Shown piece after piece: positions 36,048 to 44,964 of a stretch of DNA of 64,000 nt. Under the pieces are notes generated by a model. The model was not told where the DNA came from. It ran no database searches and saw only the letters and a program-made list of their open reading frames with translations. Both the position numbers and the translations under genes were made by a program. Position 1 is the first letter of the stretch. Every line of letters starts with the position of its first letter. Source of the stretch: Glaciecola sp049650345 (GTDB lineage Bacteria > Pseudomonadota > Gammaproteobacteria > Enterobacterales > Alteromonadaceae); contig JBARZY010000140.1 in assembly GCA_049650345.1 (NCBI GenBank), positions 62,001-126,000 of the forward strand. The letters run 5' to 3'.

Positions 36048-38738
36048 ATGGGCAAATCACTCGTTATTGTAGAGTCTCCTGCAAAAGCTAAAACGATAAA
36101 TAAATATTTAGGCAATGATTTTGTTGTGAAATCGAGTGTGGGACACATTCGTGACCTTCCCACAAAGTCATTGGGCTTAATTGAACCTAAAAAATCAGCC
36201 AAAGAACTGAAAGATTGGGACGAACAAGACAAGCTTGCATATTTAAAGCAACATGAGTACCGAAAACTGGTTGATAGAATGGGGGTTGATCCTCATCAAA
36301 ACTGGCATGCGCATTACCAAATATTGCAAGGCAAAGAAAAAGTCGTTAACGAGCTAAAAAAACTAGCAAAGCAAGCTGACACTATCTATCTCGCAACCGA
36401 TTTGGATAGAGAGGGTGAGGCCATCGCATGGCATTTACAAGAACTTCTCAATGCCAAAGGTAAAGAGTTTAAACGAGTGGTGTTTAACGAAATTACCAAA
36501 ACTGCTATTCAAGATGCTTTCTCAAAGCCCAGCGAAGTGAACATCAATAGAGTAAACGCACAGCAAGCAAGACGCTTCCTAGACCGTGTGGTAGGTTTTA
36601 TGTTGTCTCCACTGCTCTGGAAGAAAGTGGCTCGAGGCTTGTCAGCAGGGCGTGTACAGTCAGTTGCTGTGCGCTTAGTGGTTGAGCGTGAACGTGAAAT
36701 CAAGGCGTTTGTGCCAGAAGAGTTTTGGGATATTCATACTGATTTGGCGACAAAAGCAGCGACTGCTGAACCTATTCGTATGCTGGTCAACAAACAAAAT
36801 GACAAGGCTTTCAAGCCGGTTAATGAAGCACAAGCGACTGCGGCAGTTAACAATTTACAATCAGTTGACTTTGAAGTTGTCAGTAGGGAGTCAAAACCTA
36901 CCCAAAGTAAACCGTCTGCACCATTTATTACATCAACACTCCAGCAAGCTGCAAGCACACGATTGGGGTTTGGTGTGAAGAAAACCATGACTATGGCCCA
37001 ACGTTTGTATGAAGCGGGTCATATTACGTATATGCGTACCGATTCAACCAACTTAAGTGGTGAAGCGGTTAATGCCTGTCGTGACTATATCGAAAAAGAA
37101 TTTGGCAGTGCGTATATTCCAGCTAATCCCATAAGATATGGTAGTAAAGATGGCGCTCAAGAGGCTCACGAAGCTATCAGACCTTCTAACGTAGGTGTGA
37201 CTGCACTCAGCCTAAAAGAAATGGAAAGAGACGCACAGCGATTATATGAGTTGATTTGGAGTCAGTTTTTGGCTTGCCAAATGACACACGCTAAATACGA
37301 TGCTACCACCATTAAGGTAAAAGCAGGAGATTTTGAATTATCAGCAAAAGGTAGAGTGCTGGTGTTTGACGGTTGGACACGCGTATTAAAGCAGTTGAAA
37401 AAGAAAAACGACGAAGCAGCAGAGCTGCCTAACGTGAAGCCTGGTGATAGTTTAAGTTGCTTGCGTATTGAGCCTAAACAACATTTTACTAAGCCTATCG
37501 CACGTTTTAATGAAGCTTCGTTGGTAAAAGAATTAGAAAAACGCGGTATAGGTAGACCTTCTACCTACGCAAGTATTATCTCAACTATTCAAGACCGCGG
37601 CTATGTCAGACTAGACTCCAAACGTTTTTACGCAGAGAAAATGGGTGAAATCGTAAATGATCGCTTGGTCGATAATTTCGCCGACCTCATCAGCTACGAG
37701 TTTACATCTAACATGGAGCAACAGCTTGATGATATCGCCCATGGTGAACGTGCATGGAAAAAGGTACTTGATAATTTCTATAGCGATTTTGAAAATAAGC
37801 TTTCACAAGCAGAACTAGATCAAGACAGCGGCGGTATGCAGCCTAATCAGGCGGTGCCAGTTGATGTTGAGTGCAGTGTTTGTAGTCGTCATATGAACTT
37901 ACGAACAGCCAGCACAGGGGTATTTTTGGGTTGTTCTGGTTATGCGTTGCCGGTTAAAGAACGCTGTACACAAACCATGAACTTAACACCTGGCGATGAA
38001 GTTATTAAAGTAGACGATGACGAAGAGTTGGAAACCGAGGCGCTACGTGCTAAAAAACGCTGTCCGGTATGTGAAACAGCCATGGACAGCTACTTGGTAG
38101 ACGAAAATCGTAAACTTCATGTTTGCGGCAATGCGCCAAGTTGTATGGGTTATGAAATAGAAAAAGGCACGTTTAAAATTAAAGGCTACGATGGGCCCAT
38201 TATTGAGTGCGATAAATGCAAAAGCGACATGGAGTTGAAAAATGGGCGTTTTGGCAAATATTTCGGTTGTACCAATGAAGAATGTAAAAATACCCGTAAG
38301 CTATTGCGAAATGGCGAAGCTGCGCCACCTAAAGAAGATCCAGTGTTTCTACCGGAATTGAAATGCGCTAACTCCGACGCTCACTTTGTATTCAGAGACG
38401 GTGCATCGGGTGTGTTTATGGCAGCCTCTACCTTCCCTAAATCGCGTGAAACACGTGCGCCTTTAGTTGAAGAACTGGCACGCTTTAGAGACCGCATCTC
38501 GCCTAAGTTTTATTACCTAGCAGATGCGCCCGCTGCAGACCCTGATGGTAACCCTACTATGGTGCGCTATAGTCGCAAAACTAAGCAGCAATACGTGATG
38601 TCTGAAGACGAAAATAAAAAAGCCACAGGCTGGAGCGCTTGGTATGAAAATAACAAGTGGGTAGTGGATGATAAGCGCAAAAAGCCGGTAAAAAAAGCGG
38701 CCAAGAAAACCACAAAGAAAGCGGCAACTAAAAAGTAG
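36048..38738 (+). CDS. topA: DNA topoisomerase I
   Basis: Type IA topoisomerase that relaxes negative supercoils, 896 aa (E. coli 865). N-terminal Toprim starts VIVESPAKAKTINKYLG, with the acidic DLDREGEAIAWHL. The catalytic Tyr328 sits in ITYMRTDST (E. coli Tyr319). Three Cys4 zinc ribbons follow: CSVC..C..C near 610-640, CPVC near 675-700 and CDKC near 725-750, then two Cys-poor ribbon-like repeats (ELKCANSDAHFVF; PKFYYLADAP). The C-terminus is a Lys/Thr/Ala-rich tail of about 20 residues (KKAAKKTTKKA), likely a nonspecific DNA or RNA polymerase contact. It is convergent with rne. Confidence 0.97.
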   Translation: MGKSLVIVESPAKAKTINKYLGNDFVVKSSVGHIRDLPTKSLGLIEPKKSAKELKDWDEQDKLAYLKQHEYRKLVDRMGVDPHQNWHAHYQILQGKEKVVNELKKLAKQADTIYLATDLDREGEAIAWHLQELLNAKGKEFKRVVFNEITKTAIQDAFSKPSEVNINRVNAQQARRFLDRVVGFMLSPLLWKKVARGLSAGRVQSVAVRLVVEREREIKAFVPEEFWDIHTDLATKAATAEPIRMLVNKQNDKAFKPVNEAQATAAVNNLQSVDFEVVSRESKPTQSKPSAPFITSTLQQAASTRLGFGVKKTMTMAQRLYEAGHITYMRTDSTNLSGEAVNACRDYIEKEFGSAYIPANPIRYGSKDGAQEAHEAIRPSNVGVTALSLKEMERDAQRLYELIWSQFLACQMTHAKYDATTIKVKAGDFELSAKGRVLVFDGWTRVLKQLKKKNDEAAELPNVKPGDSLSCLRIEPKQHFTKPIARFNEASLVKELEKRGIGRPSTYASIISTIQDRGYVRLDSKRFYAEKMGEIVNDRLVDNFADLISYEFTSNMEQQLDDIAHGERAWKKVLDNFYSDFENKLSQAELDQDSGGMQPNQAVPVDVECSVCSRHMNLRTASTGVFLGCSGYALPVKERCTQTMNLTPGDEVIKVDDDEELETEALRAKKRCPVCETAMDSYLVDENRKLHVCGNAPSCMGYEIEKGTFKIKGYDGPIIECDKCKSDMELKNGRFGKYFGCTNEECKNTRKLLRNGEAAPPKEDPVFLPELKCANSDAHFVFRDGASGVFMAASTFPKSRETRAPLVEELARFRDRISPKFYYLADAPAADPDGNPTMVRYSRKTKQQYVMSEDENKKATGWSAWYENNKWVVDDKRKKPVKKAAKKTTKKAATKK

Positions 38739-38764
38739 ACGTGCGGCATAGTTGTTAGTGAGTC

Positions 38765-38798
38765 AAAAAAAAGGAACCAAAATTGAGGTTCCTTTTTT
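38765..38798. terminator. Bidirectional intrinsic terminator topA / rne
   Basis: A-run, stem GGAACC/GGTTCC, loop of 8 nt, then T6. Stem extends through A/T pairs. Usable by topA on the + strand, and by rne after the second hairpin. Confidence 0.88.
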
Positions 38799-38821
38799 GT
38801 CATTGTACTAAGTAACATAGA

Positions 38822-38847
38822 ATACTGACACTATTTAGTGTCAGTAT
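38822..38847. terminator. 12-bp palindromic hairpin after the rne stop
   Basis: ATACTGACACTA pairs perfectly with TAGTGTCAGTAT around a 2-nt TT, 14 bases beyond the rne stop codon. T-rich sequence follows only distantly. It may protect the rne mRNA 3' end or assist termination together with the neighbouring terminator. Confidence 0.5.
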
Positions 38848-38860
38848 AATGCATTAACCA

Positions 38861-41860
38861 CTACGCCCCCGGCGTTGTCATTGGTGCACTTGCATTACTT
38901 GTGGCATTTGCCAATGCTGCGGTTTTTTCACCTGCAATGTAATCTTGGCGTTTAGTATCATCCATTGCGTTCACGGCTACCGTATTTTCTGGCATGCTTA
39001 CTTCGGCAGGGCGTGTCATTGGATGCGACACAAATGACATGCTTTGGTAAGTTTGCGTTTGTTCGGTTTTTGCATTTGCCGATTTAATCGGACCCGCCGC
39101 TTTTTTGTTGTTCTGTTTTTTCGCTTGTGGAGAAAGTACGTCCTCAGTCACTCCTTTAGGTGTATCTGTTTCAGCCTCCACCGCATTGTCTAGTGCGTTA
39201 TCAACCGGCGCAGATTCTGCTTCAGTAGTAGACGCGTTAACGCTTTCAACCGCTACAGGCTCCACAGCAGGTGTGGTCGTTTCATTACTCGTTAATTCAA
39301 TTTCAGCTTGTTTCGGCGTATTATCCGTACTCACATCACTGTCATCGTTTTGTGTTTCTTGCTGCTTACTAATTTCAGCATCAAACATTAACTCAACCTG
39401 ATGCGCTTCTTCTTGTGCTTGTGGCTTACGTTTTTGACCTGCAGCTCTAACGTGTCTTGCAGAACGTCTACCACGTGTCTTGCCTTTTTCTTCGTTTGCG
39501 TTATCGCTTGAGTCGTCGTTACTTGGCGTGTTATCTTCAGCAGTATTTTCAGGCGCAAGTTCATTGTCGACAGGAGTTGGGCTTGGTTCTGTTGTCGGCT
39601 GAGTATTGCCTTCTACACTTCCTTGAATGGTTCGTTCTTTGGGTTCAGACGTTTCAACAACCGGATCCGCTTTGACCACTGCCGGTGCGGTTGGCGCTTG
39701 TTGCGTAGCTTTCTCTGGCAAAGCGGTGTCAGTGCTGCTGGTTACCGTTGTATTATCAGTATCTACAGATACTGGCTTATCGTCTGCAACTCTTACGCTA
39801 TTTCTTGATGGACGTCTGTTACGACGTTGCTGTGGTTTTTTACGTGCCTGCTGTGCAGGTTTCTCTTCACTTCTTGTGGTCTTATTGTCGGTGCCTTTAT
39901 CAGCTGTCTTTGTATCAACTGTTTGTGCATCATCTATCGCTTTTTTGTCGCCACGGTTGTCAGGTCTGTTGCGCTTGTTGTTGCGATTGCGATTGCGTTC
40001 GCTACGCTCACTTTTGTTTGCAGAATCGCCACGTGTGTTATTGCGTTCTGTATTTTCGCTATTACGCTCATTGCGATTATCGCCACGTTTGTCATTACGG
40101 TTATTGCGACGTTTATTATTATTTCTGCGTTGTGGCTTTTTGGGAGCTGGTTTTTCTGGCTCTGGTGGGCTGAAGATACTGCCTAACCATGCGCCTATTT
40201 TAGCAAATAAGCCTGCTTCATTCTGTTCGACCTTTGCTACAGGTACTGGTGCACTGGGTGCTTGCGTAGGCGCGCCCATTCCTTGTAATAAGGGCTCTTC
40301 TCGTTTTACTGTTTTCGCTGCTGGCGTGTCGGCAGCAGTATCTTGTTCTTTTACAAGCTCAAGATTATAGCTATTTTCAGTCACTACTTCTGCTGACTTT
40401 CTGCGAAGTATTTGAAATTTAGGTGTTTCTAAATTGGGGTTGGGTATAATTATTAACCCAACTTTGTGACGAGCTTCAAGCTTTTGTAAGGCAGGGCGCT
40501 TTTCGTTCAGCAAGTAGGTTGCTACTGTTACTGGCATTTGCGCTTCAATTTGCCCAGTATTATCTTTGATGCACTCTTCTTCCATTATACGTAAGATAGA
40601 CAAAGCTAATGACTCAATACCGCGAATAGTGCCATGGCCATCGCAACGTGGGCACACATTATGCGCTGATTCGCCTAAAGATGGGCGCAAGCGCTGACGA
40701 GACATTTCAAGTAAACCGAAGCGTGAAATTTTACCTAATTGTATACGTGCTCGGTCTGAGCGAACCGCATCTTTCATGCGATTTTCAACTTCACGTTGGT
40801 GCTTAACCGGTGACATATCAATAAAGTCGATTACCACTAAGCCACCTAAATCACGTAGTCGTAATTGACGTGCGATTTCGTCGGCAGCTTCTAAATTAGT
40901 ATTGTATGCCGTTTCTTCAATGTCGCTGCCTTTAGTTGCGCGGGCGCTGTTGATGTCTATTGAAGTAAGGGCTTCAGTTGGGTCGATAACAATAGACCCG
41001 CCTGATGGCAGACGAACTTCGCGTTGAAATGCAGATTCGATTTGCGATTCAATTTGATAATGCGAAAACAGCGGCACTTCACCGGTGTACTGCTTTACTT
41101 TATTAACAAAATCAGGACGCACAAGTTGCACGTGTTGAAGCGCTTTTTCGTATATAGCGGTGTTATCAATTAGTATTTCGCCAACATCACGACGAAGATA
41201 ATCTCTAATGGCGCGAACAATTACGTTACTTTCTTGGTGAATCAAGAAAGGGGCTGGCTTGCTTTCAGCTGCTTCCGAAATTGCCGTCCAGTGGTGTACT
41301 AGTACCCCTAAATCCCATTTTAATTCTTCTGGTGATTTGCCAACGCCTGCGGTTCGTACAATTAACCCCATACCGTGAGGCAGCTCAAGCTCACTTAAGG
41401 CCGCTTTAAGTTCGGTACGCTCTTCGCCTTCAATACGTCTAGATATACCACCTGCTCGTGGGTTGTTTGGCATCAGTACTAAGTAACTGCCGGCTAGTGA
41501 CACAAAAGTAGTTAGCGCTGCGCCTTTTTGGCCGCGCTCTTCCTTGTCTATTTGAACAATAACTTCCGTGCCTTCAGAAATTACTTCTTTGATACTAGGG
41601 CGGCCGTCATATTTGTAGTCTTTGGGGAAGTAAGTTTTGGCAATTTCTTTAAGAGGAAGGAATCCGTGACGTTCAGCGCCGTAATCAACAAATGCTGCTT
41701 CAAGGCTAGGTTCTACTCGAGTGATGGTGCCTTTGTAAATATTTGCTTTCTTTTGCTCATGGCCGGGGCTTTCAATATCGAGGTCGTAAAGTTTTTGGCC
41801 GTCTACAAGGGCAACACGTAACTCTTCTTGCTGAGTTGCGTTTATTAACATTCTTTTCAT
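38861..41860 (-). CDS. rne: Ribonuclease E
   Basis: Essential endoribonuclease and degradosome scaffold. An upstream in-frame ATG exists at 41896, but E. coli-like MKRMLINATQQEELRVALVDGQ begins at 41860, giving 999 aa. The S1 domain lies at about 38-120, catalytic Asp302 (SIDINSARATKG) and Asp345 (VVIDFIDMS), and the zinc link C403PRC406 (E. coli 404/407, offset by one). The C-terminal half is unstructured: a membrane-targeting amphipathic helix (GLFAKIGAWLGSIF, about 560-575), Arg/Asn-rich RNA-binding blocks (RRNNNKRRNNRN), then acidic Ser/Thr/Glu repeats, and a short end MTTPGA. Likely autoregulated by its leader. Confidence 0.97.
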   Translation of the reverse strand: MKRMLINATQQEELRVALVDGQKLYDLDIESPGHEQKKANIYKGTITRVEPSLEAAFVDYGAERHGFLPLKEIAKTYFPKDYKYDGRPSIKEVISEGTEVIVQIDKEERGQKGAALTTFVSLAGSYLVLMPNNPRAGGISRRIEGEERTELKAALSELELPHGMGLIVRTAGVGKSPEELKWDLGVLVHHWTAISEAAESKPAPFLIHQESNVIVRAIRDYLRRDVGEILIDNTAIYEKALQHVQLVRPDFVNKVKQYTGEVPLFSHYQIESQIESAFQREVRLPSGGSIVIDPTEALTSIDINSARATKGSDIEETAYNTNLEAADEIARQLRLRDLGGLVVIDFIDMSPVKHQREVENRMKDAVRSDRARIQLGKISRFGLLEMSRQRLRPSLGESAHNVCPRCDGHGTIRGIESLALSILRIMEEECIKDNTGQIEAQMPVTVATYLLNEKRPALQKLEARHKVGLIIIPNPNLETPKFQILRRKSAEVVTENSYNLELVKEQDTAADTPAAKTVKREEPLLQGMGAPTQAPSAPVPVAKVEQNEAGLFAKIGAWLGSIFSPPEPEKPAPKKPQRRNNNKRRNNRNDKRGDNRNERNSENTERNNTRGDSANKSERSERNRNRNNKRNRPDNRGDKKAIDDAQTVDTKTADKGTDNKTTRSEEKPAQQARKKPQQRRNRRPSRNSVRVADDKPVSVDTDNTTVTSSTDTALPEKATQQAPTAPAVVKADPVVETSEPKERTIQGSVEGNTQPTTEPSPTPVDNELAPENTAEDNTPSNDDSSDNANEEKGKTRGRRSARHVRAAGQKRKPQAQEEAHQVELMFDAEISKQQETQNDDSDVSTDNTPKQAEIELTSNETTTPAVEPVAVESVNASTTEAESAPVDNALDNAVEAETDTPKGVTEDVLSPQAKKQNNKKAAGPIKSANAKTEQTQTYQSMSFVSHPMTRPAEVSMPENTVAVNAMDDTKRQDYIAGEKTAALANATSNASAPMTTPGA

Positions 41861-42572
41861 ATTTTTATAGCTCTGTGTATACAGATCTATCAGCAAAACG
41901 CCTACAGCAGAGTCTCACGTCTGTGCTGCTATTTTCAACGGCTCTTGGTTTAGGGAATGAACACCTGAACGCCATAAGAGCTTTCCAAATTGTTTTGTTT
42001 ACTCGGCCGTTTAACCCAGTATGCGCTATATAATTGCTGCTAAATCTGTCATGTTTATAAGGTGCATTACGCCTCGTTTTGTTGAGGTTTTCTATACTGT
42101 AATGCACGGTAAAGTAATCTACACAAGAAGATGCATTCATCAATCGTTGTTTGGCTTATAATATGTAAAGCTTAACGATTTACGCGTTTCGTGAAGTTAG
42201 CCATGGTTTGTTGTGTCTATATCATGCGCCAAGGTTATTGTTATCTTCAAATGACAGGTTATGACATTTGGCTTACCTTGTTGTGTTTACAATGTTACGC
42301 ATTAATACAACAAACCGTCTGCTTGGTGAAATGTTGTGTGTAGTTATCTCGTTTTGGGTACATGCTCTAGACTACCGAAAGCTAGTGTCATGCTGTTATA
42401 ATCAAGGTGAGGGATGTGCTCACTTGCTTGATAATAAACGTAAGACTAGACGCAACAAACACCACTTTTTCGTAGAGCGTTTTCTTGCTAAGCGTGATAT
42501 TATCACAACAATTCTTTTTGGCATACTATATTCATGCTCAAATCACTAAAATAACTAAGGATTTTATGTTTC
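41861..42572. other. 712-bp divergent region rne / rluC
   Basis: Contains the rne leader with a structured element (42062-42107), both promoters, and no convincing gene. An ORF at 42268-42549 in the rluC direction has no good ribosome-binding site and a composition unlike protein coding, so I leave it out. TATAAT-like sequences occur at about 42158-42164. An AAGGA precedes the rluC ATG by about 13 bases. Confidence 0.6.
42062..42107 (-). promoter_or_regulatory. Hairpin in the rne 5' leader, candidate autoregulatory element
   Basis: Read on the minus strand, a 9-bp outer stem GTGCATTAC/GTAATGCAC encloses an inner stem CCTC/GAGG, separated by an asymmetric internal loop. It lies about 200 nt upstream of the rne start, the position of hp2 in the E. 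coli rne leader (Rfam rne5), where RNase E senses its own level. Structural equivalence is inferred from position and shape, not sequence identity. Confidence 0.5.
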
Positions 42573-43520
42573 ATGGCGAATGAATTCGACCAAGTACAGT
42601 TTCTGGTCATCAGCGAAGAAAACCATGCTCAACGTATTGATAATTTCTTAATCACGAAGATGAAAGGCGTGCCTAAAAGTAAAATTTATCGAATTTTGCG
42701 TAAAGGCGAGGTAAGGGTAAATAAGAAACGGGTCAAGCCAGAATATAAATTACAAACGAACGATAATGTGCGAGTGCCGCCGGTACGCTTAGAAGAAAAA
42801 GCTGAAAATATCCTTGATACCAACAAACTTGCTTATTTAAACAAAGCCATTATTTTTGAAGACGACCGCTTACTTGTTATTAACAAGCCGTCGGGTATTG
42901 CTGTACATGGCGGCAGTGGTTTGCACTATGGACTCATAGAGGCACTAAGGGCGCTGCGGCCACAAAGTCCATTCCTAGAACTGGTGCATCGCCTTGATCG
43001 TGACACTTCGGGTTGTATTTTGGTTGCAAAAAAACGCTCTGCTTTACGTCATTTGCACGAACAATTACGCAATAACCAAATGGATAAAACTTACCATGCT
43101 TTAGTAAAAGATACTTGGCCCCACAAGCGCACAAAAGTGAAAGCTAAGCTTCAGAAAAACCAATTGCAAGGCGGCGAGCGCATGGTATTTGCTGACGAGC
43201 AAGGTAAGCCTAGCGAAACCCATTTTTCGGTATTACGTAGTTATGCTAATGCAACCTTGTTAGAAGCGAAGCCTATTACTGGGCGCACGCATCAAATTAG
43301 AGTGCATTGCCAGTATGCGGGCCATCCAATTGCCAATGATGAAAAGTATGGCGATGAAGATTTCACTAAACATATCCGTGAATTAGGATGCAAACGATTG
43401 TTTTTACATGCAAAAAAAATTGAGTTTACTCACCCATTAAGTGAACAAAAAGTCAGCTTTGAAGCGCCATACGACCAGGCCTTGAACTTAGTAATGGAGA
43501 AGTTAGGTGCAAAATATTAG
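42573..43520 (+). CDS. rluC: 23S rRNA pseudouridine synthase (955/2504/2580)
   Basis: 315 aa, close to E. coli RluC (319). N-terminal S4 RNA-binding domain (about 20-80: QRIDNFLITKMKGVPKSKIYRILRKGEVRVNKKRV). Catalytic domain with HRLDRDTSGC, catalytic Asp142, then GRTHQIRVHCQYAGHPIANDEKYG. It converts three uridines in 23S rRNA to pseudouridine. Divergence from rne is the standard gammaproteobacterial order, supporting RluC over RluD. It overlaps the next gene by 14 bp. Confidence 0.95.
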   Translation: MANEFDQVQFLVISEENHAQRIDNFLITKMKGVPKSKIYRILRKGEVRVNKKRVKPEYKLQTNDNVRVPPVRLEEKAENILDTNKLAYLNKAIIFEDDRLLVINKPSGIAVHGGSGLHYGLIEALRALRPQSPFLELVHRLDRDTSGCILVAKKRSALRHLHEQLRNNQMDKTYHALVKDTWPHKRTKVKAKLQKNQLQGGERMVFADEQGKPSETHFSVLRSYANATLLEAKPITGRTHQIRVHCQYAGHPIANDEKYGDEDFTKHIRELGCKRLFLHAKKIEFTHPLSEQKVSFEAPYDQALNLVMEKLGAKY

Positions 43521-44157
43521 TCATATTATTTTTGATTGGGACGGCACTGTGATGGACTCGACCCAGAAAATTGTCAACTGTATGCAAATAGCGGCAAAGA
43601 ACAGTGCTCTACCTGTACCGAGCGCCGCTGATGTCCAACATATTATTGGTATATCACTTGTACCAGCAATATCTCAACTATTTGACATTACCCAAGACAT
43701 GGCTGAAAAGGTAAGTTTTCACTACAAAGATGCTTTTTTACGTCACGATAAAACCGCATGTGATCTGTTTTGTGGTGCGCACGACACCTTATCGGCCTTA
43801 CAGCAAAAATATACATTAGGAGTTGCCACCGGTAAGGCCAGGCGAGGGCTTGTTCGGGCATTTGAGGCCACTAATACGGCCAAGTACTTTTGCACCTCAC
43901 GTTGCGCTGATGATGATGGAGTAAGCTCTAAACCAAGTCCAATTATGTTGCAGCAACTGTTACAGTATTGGCAAATTGATGCAAGCAATGCAGTCATGAT
44001 TGGTGACACAAGCTACGATATGGAAATGGCCAAAGCTATTGGCATGCATCGTATAGGTGTTTCATATGGGGCTCATGGAGTTGACACACTTCAGCATTAC
44101 ACGCCTGTTACTATTATTAATCAGTTATCCGAGTTGCGTGATATATTTAACGCGTAA
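43507..44157 (+). CDS. HAD-superfamily hydrolase (phosphatase)
   Basis: HAD subfamily IA phosphatase, 216 aa. Motif I FDWDGTVMDS (Asp9/Asp11), motif II VATGKARRG, motif III Lys in KPSPIML, and motif IV IGDTSYDMEMAKAIG. It resembles phosphoglycolate phosphatase-like enzymes, but substrate cannot be read from sequence. Start is GTG and lies inside rluC (14-bp overlap), which implies coupling; this rluC-HAD pair recurs in related bacteria. Confidence 0.9.
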   Translation: MQNISHIIFDWDGTVMDSTQKIVNCMQIAAKNSALPVPSAADVQHIIGISLVPAISQLFDITQDMAEKVSFHYKDAFLRHDKTACDLFCGAHDTLSALQQKYTLGVATGKARRGLVRAFEATNTAKYFCTSRCADDDGVSSKPSPIMLQQLLQYWQIDASNAVMIGDTSYDMEMAKAIGMHRIGVSYGAHGVDTLQHYTPVTIINQLSELRDIFNA

Positions 44158-44192
44158 CATCATGTTTTACATTGTTTTAGAGAAAGAATTTA

Positions 44193-44648
44193 ATGAGCAG
44201 TAATATATATTCCACTATTCTTGCGCAAGTCGATGCATTAACCAATGGTGAAAACGACTTAATTGCCAATATGGCAAATATTAGCGCCGTGTTGTTTAAC
44301 CAACTTGATGATGTAAATTGGGCTGGGTTTTACTTGTTTAAAGACAACATGTTGGTGTTAGGCCCGTTCCAAGGAAACCCGGCATGTATTCGCATTCCTA
44401 TGGGCAAGGGTGTATGCGGTACAGCCGCACAAACACAAATACTACAGTTAGTTGACGATGTGCATTCATTCGACGGGCATATTGCATGCGATAGCGCATC
44501 TAACTCTGAAATTGTTGTGCCTATTGTGAAAAATGGCGTGCTAATTGGTGTACTCGATATAGATAGTCCGTTATTTAGTCGCTTTAATCAAGAAGACGCT
44601 GAAGCATTGACTAAAATTGTCGATATATTAACGGAAACGATGGATTAA
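44193..44648 (+). CDS. msrC: Free methionine-(R)-sulfoxide reductase (GAF-domain)
   Basis: GAF-fold enzyme reducing free Met-(R)-sulfoxide, 151 aa. The three redox cysteines Cys65, Cys75 and Cys99 (ACIRIPMGKGVCG; GHIACDSASNSEIVVP) have the same 10- and 24-residue spacing as Cys84/94/118 of E. coli MsrC (YebR). NWAGFYLF and GVLDIDSPLF are also family marks. It protects against oxidative damage to methionine. The msrC-proQ-prc order matches E. coli, with a small extra gene inserted here. Confidence 0.95.
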   Translation: MSSNIYSTILAQVDALTNGENDLIANMANISAVLFNQLDDVNWAGFYLFKDNMLVLGPFQGNPACIRIPMGKGVCGTAAQTQILQLVDDVHSFDGHIACDSASNSEIVVPIVKNGVLIGVLDIDSPLFSRFNQEDAEALTKIVDILTETMD

Positions 44649-44654
44649 ATTACT

Positions 44655-44945
44655 TTGAAGCATTTCATTGATATACATACCGTATTGTCGACTGCACAAG
44701 ATATGGACGATTTGCATGATGATCCAGAAGGTGCGAGTGACAAACTTAACCTTATTTTACACATGGTGTATGATGCGCTAGATGACGACGCTCCTGTGGA
44801 AACAACAGAAAAAATGCTGAGCTACGTATGGGAACATTGGCATCAAGATAAGCATTTATCTGATATTGAGGTTGACGATTTAGTAGATTGGGTGGATCAT
44901 CTGCTCAATACTTGGGATAATCTTCCCACTGACGACGAAGAATAA
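44655..44945 (+). CDS. Small acidic hypothetical protein between msrC and proQ
   Basis: 96 aa from a TTG start (44655); the next in-frame ATG is at 44703. I do not recognise the family. It is strongly acidic (many Asp/Glu: MDDLHDDPEG, DALDDDAPVE, DLVDWVDHLL, PTDDEE) with few Lys, and predicted helical with regular Trp (YVWEHWHQ, LVDWVDHLL, NTWDNLP). No signal or membrane segment. It sits 6 bp after msrC and 19 bp before proQ, all one operon. In E. coli no gene lies here. Because its neighbour ProQ is a very basic RNA-binding protein, an interaction is conceivable, but this is only inference. Confidence 0.75.
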   Translation: MKHFIDIHTVLSTAQDMDDLHDDPEGASDKLNLILHMVYDALDDDAPVETTEKMLSYVWEHWHQDKHLSDIEVDDLVDWVDHLLNTWDNLPTDDEE

Positions 44946-44964
44946 CGAGAAGTAAACGTAAGCA

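Noticed and set aside
39627..40370. 247-aa ORF antisense to rne
   Set aside because: A shadow of the repetitive, biased codons of the RNase E C-terminal half; the real gene is on the minus strand.
41861..41896. Longer rne start at 41896
   Set aside because: The 12 extra residues are absent in RNase E of relatives; MKRMLINATQ is the conserved N-terminus.
42268..42549. 93-aa ORF in the rne/rluC gap
   Set aside because: No ribosome-binding site, odd composition (Cys- and Leu-rich, then basic) and it covers the promoter region of rluC; most likely chance.
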